From NCBI RefSeq assembly GCF_016862315.1, contig NZ_BOMS01000005.1:49430-113429 (forward strand): 64,000 bases of DNA, written 5' to 3'. Position numbers and translations under genes: made by a program. Positions 58,506 through 64,000 of this stretch are shown piece by piece (the stretch's first letter is position 1; each line of letters starts with the position of its first letter). The notes beneath the pieces were generated by a model. The model was not told the origin of the DNA, searched no databases, and saw only the letters and a list, made by a program, of their open reading frames with translations. The DNA is from Actinoplanes palleronii (GTDB taxonomy: Bacteria; Actinomycetota; Actinomycetes; Mycobacteriales; Micromonosporaceae).

Positions 58506-60476
58506 TCACGGGTGCCGCCCGAGACGCATGGTGAATTCGGCCTGACGCTTGCCGTTGCGGCCGCCGGAGCGCTGCGCCGGCGGGGTCACGGCGGGTCCGG
58601 CCCGGCCGGGCAGCGCCGGGCTCTCGGAGAGCCAGCGCAGCACCGCGATCAGGTCGGCCCGCGGTGCGGACGCGTCGAGCAGCGAGAGCACCGCGCCGTC
58701 CAGCGGCGGCACCGGGGCCTGCGAGATCAGCGGATGGTTCGGCCGGTGGTCCGGCTCGGCCGGGCCGAGCAGCACCTCGGCCAGCTTCTCGCCGGGCCGC
58801 AGTCCGGTGTAGACGATCTGCACGTGCCCGCCGGCGCTCTCCGCGATCCGCCGGGCCACGTCGGCGATCCGCACCGGCTCGCCCATGTCGAGGATCAGCA
58901 CCTCGCCGTGGGTGTCCACCGCGCCGGCCTGGATGACCAGCCGGCACGCCTCCTGCACGGTCATGAAGTACCGGGTCACGTCCGGGTCGGTGACCGTGAT
59001 CGGCCCGCCCGCCTCGACCTGCGCGGCGAACGCGGTCAGCACCGACCCGCGGCTGCCCAGCACGTTGCCGAACCGCACGCTGGTGTACGTGCCGGGCGCG
59101 GCCGCGTCGGCGGCGGCGGTGAGCCGTTCGGTGATCCGCTTCGAGTAGCCGAGCACGCTGCACGGGTCGGCGGCCTTGTCGGTGGAGATGTTGACCAGCC
59201 GGTCCACGTGGTGCCGCATCGCGGTCTGCAGGATCTGGTAGGTGCCCAGGATGTTGGTCTTCAGCGCCTCGGACGGGTGCATCTCCAGCAGCGGCAGGTG
59301 CTTGAGCGCCGCGGCGTGGAACACCACCTGCGGGCGGTGCTCGGTGAACACCTCGTCGAGGCGCTGCTGGTCGCGGATGTCCGCGACGACCAGGTTGCGG
59401 TCGTCGAGCATGCCCCGGCCGTCCAGCGACAGCTGCACCGCGTGCAGGCCGGACTCGTCGCGGTCGAGCATCACCAGGGTGGCCGGATCGAACCGGGCGA
59501 CCTGCCGGCACAGCTCCGAGCCGATCGAGCCGCCCGCGCCGGTGACCAGCACCCGGCGGCCCTGCAGGTACCCGGCGATGGCGGCCAGGTCGATGGTGAT
59601 CTCGCGCCGGCCGAGCAGGTCGGCGTGGCTGACCGGGCGGATGTCCTCGACCCGCACGGTCCGGCCGAACAGCTCGACCACCGGCGGGAGCACCTTGAGG
59701 TCCACGTTCAGCGGCTCGGCCAGCCCGGTGAGCTCGCGGACCAGGTCGGCCCCGGCGCTCGGGATGGCGATCACCACGGCGTCGGCACGGAACCGGCGGA
59801 CCACCTCGGCCAGCGCCGTACGGTTGCCGGCCACCGGCACCCCCATGATCTGCAGGGCGCGCTTGGTCGGGTCGTCGTCGAGCAGCGCGACCGGCACGTA
59901 CGGGCTGGACGGGCTGCGCAGCATCGCCCGGATCACCTGGGTCGCGCCCTCACCGGCACCGACCACCACGACCCGGGTCCCGGACTCGGGGTGCGGGCGC
60001 AGCCGCTGGTCGTGCAACAGCCGTACGGCGTACCGGATCCCGGCCGCCAGGACCAGCCCGATCAGCCCGGCCCCGATGATCGCCGAGCGCGGCACCAGCC
60101 GGCCCAGCAGGGTGTCCAGCACGAACACCAGCGGCGTGGTGACCGCGGCCGTCTTGGCCAGCGCCAGGATCTCCTCGAAGCAGCCGTACGACCAGCGTCC
60201 GGTGTAGAGGCCGAACTGGATGCCGGCCGCGGTGTGCACCACCGCGGCGACCAGCGACAGCGCCATCAGGCCGGCGCCGTCCAGGTATTCCAGGTGTCCG
60301 TCGTGACGCAGCAGGGTGGCGATCAGGAGTGCGGTCGCCAGGGCGAGCGCGTCGGCGGCGGCGCGGGCCGCCCGGCCGGGCAGTGCCGCGCGGAACCACG
60401 GCGCCGCCCGGCCGGGCCACTCACCAGGTATGAGGTCCGCCGCTGGGTCGCCAGCGGCGGCTCGCCGTGTCTGCAT
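58506..60476 (-). CDS. CapD/WbpM-type nucleotide-sugar dehydratase
   Basis: 656 aa. Four membrane segments at about 38-155; cytoplasmic N-terminal Rossmann-like domain (RVVVVGAGEGATQVIRAML, about 172); SDR domain with RRVLVTGAGGSIGSELCRQVARF (about 312), FHAAALKHLPLLE, the catalytic triad region NISTDKAADPCSVLGYSKRITE (Ser/Thr, Tyr replaced as SxxMGxxK variant: here Y in GYSK), and LRPGEKLAEVLLG. It performs 4,6-dehydration, often with 5-epimerisation, of UDP-GlcNAc, supplying the aminotransferases. ATG 60476 with GAGGGGGAA upstream. First gene of the minus-strand unit behind EPS box 2. Confidence 0.92.
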   Translation of the reverse strand: MQTRRAAAGDPAADLIPGEWPGRAAPWFRAALPGRAARAAADALALATALLIATLLRHDGHLEYLDGAGLMALSLVAAVVHTAAGIQFGLYTGRWSYGCFEEILALAKTAAVTTPLVFVLDTLLGRLVPRSAIIGAGLIGLVLAAGIRYAVRLLHDQRLRPHPESGTRVVVVGAGEGATQVIRAMLRSPSSPYVPVALLDDDPTKRALQIMGVPVAGNRTALAEVVRRFRADAVVIAIPSAGADLVRELTGLAEPLNVDLKVLPPVVELFGRTVRVEDIRPVSHADLLGRREITIDLAAIAGYLQGRRVLVTGAGGSIGSELCRQVARFDPATLVMLDRDESGLHAVQLSLDGRGMLDDRNLVVADIRDQQRLDEVFTEHRPQVVFHAAALKHLPLLEMHPSEALKTNILGTYQILQTAMRHHVDRLVNISTDKAADPCSVLGYSKRITERLTAAADAAAPGTYTSVRFGNVLGSRGSVLTAFAAQVEAGGPITVTDPDVTRYFMTVQEACRLVIQAGAVDTHGEVLILDMGEPVRIADVARRIAESAGGHVQIVYTGLRPGEKLAEVLLGPAEPDHRPNHPLISQAPVPPLDGAVLSLLDASAPRADLIAVLRWLSESPALPGRAGPAVTPPAQRSGGRNGKRQAEFTMRLGRHP

Positions 60477-60641
60477 GAGATTCCCCCTCGTACGATGCCG
60501 GCGGGAACCGGCCGCGGAACCTTGCGTGCGCAAAAAGAACCGGCAATTTCGCAGAGTTGATAATTGCGCCCCAGGCGCACCGGGTCGCATCGATCCGGCT
60601 ATTCGCGACTTTCAGGGTTCCAGTCTCCGGGGAGTCGATTA

Positions 60642-60681
60642 CAGTAGCAATTGTCACGGCCTACGCGAAAAATTCTCACGT
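60642..60681 (-). promoter_or_regulatory. EPS box 2, upstream of CapD unit
   Basis: Read on the minus strand: ACGTGA-N7-TCGCGT-N5-GTGACAATTGCTACTG, identical in all three words and in spacing to EPS box 1 (33625-33664); only the spacer bases differ. This directly links the two EPS blocks. Confidence 0.75.
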
Positions 60682-60776
60682 ACCGCTATTCATCCAGCAC
60701 AGGACCTCGATCGCGCATTTCCGCGACCCCATTCGGCTGCGTGATACAGGCCAATCGGTGGATGATGTCATATCGA

Positions 60777-60816
60777 CAGTGAATGATCCTCACTTTAGAC
60801 GTGACATCTGCGACTA
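60777..60816 (+). promoter_or_regulatory. EPS box 3, upstream of divergent GT4
   Basis: CAGTGA-N7-TCACTT-N5-GTGACATCTGCGACTA. Weaker match in the last word (12 of 16) but same spacing; the first two words keep the dyad (GTGA with TCAC) through paired changes. Its spacer ATGATCC resembles ATCATCC of box 1. Confidence 0.55.
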
Positions 60817-60896
60817 ACACTTCCCCGGCTATTCCGGGACCGTTCTCGCAGGAGCCGTCGCAAGCGTTCTGTCGACTATGCGACTGGGGGACGAGG

Positions 60897-62027
60897 ATGA
60901 GGGTGCTGCACGTGATCAGCACTGCTGCGGAGGGCGGCGCCGAGCATCAACTCCGGCTGCTGCTGGGCCGCCTGCCGCACGACAGCGAGGTGGTGACGCT
61001 CTCCCCGCCCGGCGCCGAGGCACAGGCCATCCGGGCCGCCGGGATACCGGTGCACGAGCTGCCCACGGCCGGCGACCGGGACCTGACCGCGATCGTACGA
61101 TTGCGCCGCCTGATCCGGCGCGGCCGGTTCGACCTGGTGCACACGCACCTGTACCGGGCCTGCGTGCAGGGCCGGATCGCGGCCCGGCTGGCCGGCGTCC
61201 CGCACGTGGTCGCCACCGAGCACCACCTGGGCCGCCCCGGCGCCGCCCGGCTCGGCCCGCTCTACCTGTTCAGCGAACGGCTCGGCGAGATGACCATCGC
61301 GGCCACCGCGGCGATCGCCGAACGGCTGCGCGGCTGGGGCGTCCCGGACGAGCGGATCGCCACCGTCCCCCGGGCCATCGACCCGGCCGAGTACCGCTTC
61401 GACCCGGCGCTGCGGGCCGCCGCCCGGGCCCGGCTCGGCGTGGCCCCCGGCGTACCCCTGATCGGCGTGACCGGACGGCTCACCCCGGACAGACGCTTCG
61501 ACCTGCTGATCCGGGCGGTGGCGGAGGTGCCCGGCGCGGCCCTGCTGCTGGTCGGCGACGGCCCGGCCCGGCCGGCCCTGGCCCAGCTCGCGATCATCGA
61601 GGGCGTCGCCGACCGGGTGCTGTTCGCCGGCACCGTCCGGCACCCGCGCGAGATGCTCTGCGCCATGGACGTCTTCGCCTCACCGGACCAGCACACCTGC
61701 GGCCTCGCCGCGCTCGAGGCGCTCGCCGCCGGGCTGCCGGTCGTCTACGCCGCGTGCGCGCCGCTGGAGGAGCGGGCCGCGGCCCGGTCACCGGTCCGCG
61801 GCACCCACCGGCTCACCCCGCACGACCGGGAATCCCTTCCTCGTACGCTGCGCGCCGAAGTCCTCTGCCACGCCGAACGCGGCGGCGCGCGGTTGCCGCC
61901 CCGCACGGCCGGATCACGGTACGACGCGGACCACCTGGCAAGCGCGGTCGGACAGATCTACGACCGGCTCACCGCACCTCTGCCGGAACTCCCGTCACCG
62001 CGTCCCGGAACCGCCCGGAACGCATGA
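60897..62027 (+). CDS. Glycosyltransferase, GT4 family (EPS block two)
   Basis: 376 aa GT-B enzyme. MRVLHVISTAAEGGAEHQLRLLL opens the acceptor lobe (GGAE motif); FDLVHTHLYRACVQGRIAARL; C-lobe GVTGRLTPDRRFDLLIRAV (about 184) and the donor site ASPDQHTCGLAALEALAAGLPVV (E-x7-E variant with only the second Glu, about 260-280). ATG 60897 is chosen since GGGGGACGAGG precedes it; a longer frame has no similarity. Its end overlaps the convergent VanZ gene by 59 nt. Adds a sugar to the EPS unit. Confidence 0.88.
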   Translation: MRVLHVISTAAEGGAEHQLRLLLGRLPHDSEVVTLSPPGAEAQAIRAAGIPVHELPTAGDRDLTAIVRLRRLIRRGRFDLVHTHLYRACVQGRIAARLAGVPHVVATEHHLGRPGAARLGPLYLFSERLGEMTIAATAAIAERLRGWGVPDERIATVPRAIDPAEYRFDPALRAAARARLGVAPGVPLIGVTGRLTPDRRFDLLIRAVAEVPGAALLLVGDGPARPALAQLAIIEGVADRVLFAGTVRHPREMLCAMDVFASPDQHTCGLAALEALAAGLPVVYAACAPLEERAAARSPVRGTHRLTPHDRESLPRTLRAEVLCHAERGGARLPPRTAGSRYDADHLASAVGQIYDRLTAPLPELPSPRPGTARNA

Positions 62028-62532
62028 GGCGCCGCCACAGCACCCAGCCGAGGAACGTGCCGAGGGTGTTGGAGAGCAGGTCGTTGACGTCCGCCCAGCG
62101 GTTGCCGTGCACCGTGAGGATCAGCACCAGCTGGGTGATCTCGATGCTCAGGCTCAGCAGGAACCCGATCCGGACCACCCGGTTGCGCTCGGTGACACCG
62201 AAGTTCAGGTGCAGCAGCCCGGCCAGCGGCAGGAGCATCAGCGCGTTCAGCACGAAGTCACGGCGGCGCGTGCTGAACGACGGGACCAGCAGGATCCGGT
62301 AGGTCTCCGCCGGGCCCGAGTCGGGGCCCCAGGAGAGCGGCAGCGGCAGCATGGTGGCGCCGAGGACGGCGACCACGTACCAGGACAGCGCCCACGCCAC
62401 GATCAGGCGACGAGTGGTGAGCAGGCCCTGACGGCGCAGCCAGAGCCAGGACAAAATCATGAGTACGCCACCCAGGGGCAGCAGCACCGGCAGAGCGGGA
62501 ACCTGGAAATATTGAGCGTGCATCGAATCCAA
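61969..62532 (-). CDS. VanZ-family membrane protein
   Basis: 187 aa, four to five membrane segments: about 11-33, 41-63, 92-110, 118-138 and 150-170. The family motif is seen in FVLNALMLLPLAGLLHLNF and IEITQLVLILTVHGNRWADVNDLLSNTLGTFLGW (R-x-x-D-x-x-D-x-x-x-N-x-x-G, VanZ hallmark). VanZ-like proteins give glycopeptide tolerance or serve in cell-envelope glycan processing, and often occur beside EPS genes. ATG 62523 is an equal start. Overlap with the GT4 end is unusual but both frames are complete. Confidence 0.85.
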   Translation of the reverse strand: MDSMHAQYFQVPALPVLLPLGGVLMILSWLWLRRQGLLTTRRLIVAWALSWYVVAVLGATMLPLPLSWGPDSGPAETYRILLVPSFSTRRRDFVLNALMLLPLAGLLHLNFGVTERNRVVRIGFLLSLSIEITQLVLILTVHGNRWADVNDLLSNTLGTFLGWVLWRRLMRSGRFRDAVTGVPAEVR

Positions 62533-62651
62533 CGCTACGCGACCCGGCCGGGCCGGCCCTCCCTTCGAGTGATCGGGTGAGCCTCAGCACCACCCTGCGA
62601 GTGCATTTCGCCGGCGCGTCCGTTACCTCGCTTACCTTCCGGTACCTTCGC

Positions 62652-63257
62652 TTATCGGAGCCATCCCTCTTTTCGGGCGATCCGAATGGCGTCCAGCCGA
62701 TTGCGCGCGCCGGTCTTGGTGATCACCGCGGAAAGGTAATTCCGAACGGTCCCGCCGGAGAGGTAGAGCCGCCCGGCGATCTCCTTCACCGACTCGCCCT
62801 CGGCGGCCAGGCCGAGCACTTCCAGCTCCCGGGTGCTCAATCCCCGGTCGGTGTTCAGCGAGGCGGCCTGCAGCATCGGCGAGACCACCCGCTCGCCCGC
62901 CGCCAGCCGCCGCACCGAGTCGGCCAGTGCGGTGCCGGCCGCGCTCTTGAGCAGGAAGTTCAGGCCGCCGTTCCACCGGCGGGGCGGCAGCATGCCGCGC
63001 TTGGACGGATCACAGAGCAGCAGCATCGCGCAGGACGGTATGGCGGTGTGCAACTCGTCGGCGAGCGGCAGGACCTGACTCACCATGTACTCGGTGTCGA
63101 TCACGATCACCGCGGGCCACAACTGCGCGGCACGCGGGGCCAGCTCGCTGTTGATCGGCAGCGTGGTGACGTAGTGCATGTCCGGTTCGGTCTCCAGGAA
63201 CGTACGCACCGGGACGCCGAAGTATCCCTCGTCTCTCACCACCACGACCCGGATCAT
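62652..63257 (-). CDS. Orphan LuxR-type regulator, atypical receiver
   Basis: 201 aa. Receiver-like domain (1-120) MIRVVVVRDEGYFGVPVRTFL: the acidic pair is RDE instead of DDE, yet the possible acceptor Asp in VIVIDTEYMVSQ and the Lys in FLLKSAAG are present. LuxR HTH at the C-terminus: LSTRELEVLGLAAEGESVKEIAGRLYLSGGTVRNYLSAVITKTGARNR. No kinase gene adjoins it. ATG 63257 preceded by GAGGGTG. Its position at the end of the EPS region makes it a candidate regulator of the three EPS boxes; this is inference only. Confidence 0.87.
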   Translation of the reverse strand: MIRVVVVRDEGYFGVPVRTFLETEPDMHYVTTLPINSELAPRAAQLWPAVIVIDTEYMVSQVLPLADELHTAIPSCAMLLLCDPSKRGMLPPRRWNGGLNFLLKSAAGTALADSVRRLAAGERVVSPMLQAASLNTDRGLSTRELEVLGLAAEGESVKEIAGRLYLSGGTVRNYLSAVITKTGARNRLDAIRIARKEGWLR

Positions 63258-63589
63258 CACACCACCCTCGTCGATGGGAACCGGGCGGAGACCCGGCGCC
63301 GACCCCGTCTGGAACGCTCGACGCAATAATTCTCAGATGACTCGAGGACCATTCTGCGGGTGCGGCACAAGTCGATCCGATAAAGATCTTTAACAGTACG
63401 ACACGACGCAGGTCATAACGGATCTGTGCCACCGCGAGCAGGCACGGGGCACCCCCATAAACTAACTGAGTGAAACGTTCCGCGCACGCTCTGTCGGCCG
63501 TTAGACGGAGTGAGGTCCACCAGATCAACGACTCCCCCTACCGAAACGACGGGTTCATCCCGCTGATACGCCAGTGAAATTAGCCAGCT
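63258..63589. promoter_or_regulatory. Upstream region of orphan regulator
   Basis: 332 nt holding the promoter of the LuxR-type gene. At 63381-63392 TAAAGATCTTTA is a perfect 12-bp palindrome, 124 nt upstream of the ATG, in an AT-rich patch; possible autoregulatory site. No gene is credible here. Confidence 0.4.
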
Positions 63590-63800
63590 TTCCCCGCAAA
63601 TCCCCTTTTTCCGGACATCATCCTTCCATTTCCCCACGCCAAAAACAATGATCCTTCACGTTCCCTTTCCCACCCTCCCCAAAGCCCCCACCCCCCAAGT
63701 CCGTTTTTGATTACCGAATTGATCACCCCTCCCCCCAATCCCACATTCCCCCACCCCCTTTCCTCACCCCCAAGTCACCCACCAGCCCTCCCAGCACGAC
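63590..63800. other. Pyrimidine-rich non-coding tract
   Basis: The plus strand is strongly C/T-rich, with runs such as CCCTTTCCC, CACCCTCCCC and CTCCCCCCAATCCC, and little G. No coding frame or stem-loop stands out. The strand bias is unlike anything else in the window. Confidence 0.6.
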
Positions 63801-63910
63801 GCAGACCCACGCCACGGCACCCCGCCCCGGCCCGGCCCGGCCCGGCACATTAGGGCGGCGGCGCAGCGCGGCCCGTCACTGCGGGACCGCGGCGCGGTGG
63901 CGCGGCGCGG

Positions 63911-64000
63911 TGGCGCGGCGCGGCGCGGCGCGGCGCGGCGCGGCTCGGCGCGGCTCGGCGCGGCTCGGCGCGGCTCGGCGCGGCTCGGCGCGGCTCGGCG
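63911..64000. repeat. GGCGC / CGGCTCGGCG simple-sequence array
   Basis: 63911-63940 is a GGCGC pentamer array; from 63941 the decamer CGGCTCGGCG is repeated six times exactly to the window edge and may continue beyond. The two arrays share the frame (decamer = one GGCGC and one GGCTC). Confidence 0.85.

Larger units (their letters stand above)
60477..60896. promoter_or_regulatory. 420-nt divergent EPS control region
   Basis: Gap between the CapD gene (minus) and GT4 (plus), clearly more AT-rich than its surroundings. It holds EPS boxes 2 and 3 (60642-60681, 60777-60816), about 95 nt apart and pointing outwards. 165 nt of leader separate box 2 from the CapD ATG, and 80 nt separate box 3 from the GT4 ATG. 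No coding frame in it has a ribosome site or similarity. Confidence 0.65.

Noticed and set aside
63413..63637. 74-codon minus-strand frame upstream of the orphan regulator
   Set aside because: No ribosome site, weak codon bias, and it extends into the pyrimidine-rich tract.

Overview
The window is 64 kb of very GC-rich chromosome with actinobacterial gene style: frequent GTG starts, ATGA/GTGA stop-start overlaps, GGAG-type ribosome sites, Tat and lipoprotein signals. Gene content (IclR-controlled glycerol operon, CBM20 starch enzymes, many secreted hydrolases, a large exopolysaccharide locus) fits a filamentous actinomycete, most likely Micromonosporaceae (Actinoplanes-like). The genus is an inference. 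I saw no rRNA, tRNA, CRISPR array, transposase, integrase or phage gene.

Layout. 1-3.7 kb: an oligopeptide ABC importer (minus strand, running off the left edge). 3.8-9 kb: small stand-alone genes (SnoaL-like protein, secreted DUF4360-like protein, PadR regulator plus membrane partner, GH26-like secreted hydrolase, proline-rich membrane protein, CopC-like protein), with an array of tandem hairpins at 7.2-7.5 kb. 9-13 kb: a NarL/LuxR-type two-component system divergent from a three-gene ABC exporter. 13.4-18.5 kb: CDP-alcohol phosphatidyltransferase, a GH13 alpha-amylase with two CBM20 modules, a secreted SGNH esterase and a TetR regulator. 18.7-25.2 kb: glycerol catabolism, glpF-glpK-glpD on the minus strand, divergent from an IclR regulator and a second glycerol kinase. 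25.2-31.8 kb: assorted genes ending with a subtilisin-like protease that carries its own CBM20 module.

32.5-45.5 kb and 55.4-63.3 kb together look like one exopolysaccharide (EPS) system in two blocks. Block one (mostly plus strand): FemAB-like transferase, polysaccharide deacetylase, DegT aminotransferase, GT4, Wzz/tyrosine-kinase-like protein, Wzx flippase, Wzy-like polymerase, a probable exported barrel enzyme, then two paralogous FemAB-like transferases flanking an FAD monooxygenase. Block two: CapD-type dehydratase, UDP-sugar dehydrogenase, priming sugar transferase and a DegT-like protein on the minus strand, and divergently a GT4, with a VanZ protein and an orphan LuxR-type regulator. 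Between the blocks lie a GGDEF diguanylate cyclase overlapping a 1086-residue HEAT-like protein, a Tat-exported intradiol dioxygenase, a formaldehyde-dehydrogenase-like enzyme, a WD40-like protein and an EamA-like transporter.

The most interesting non-coding signals are: (1) a 40-bp promoter-region box with fixed internal spacing, present ahead of the deacetylase, the CapD gene and the divergent GT4, which ties the two EPS blocks into one candidate regulon; (2) a family of exactly 53-nt palindromic repeats, five copies at three loci, always at gene 3' ends and partly inside a larger nested palindrome; (3) a shared TGCAAG-N2-CTTGCA operator upstream of both CBM20-bearing secreted enzymes, suggesting a starch-induced amylase/protease pair; (4) a 47-nt-period array of hairpins with compensatory stem changes between two convergent genes.
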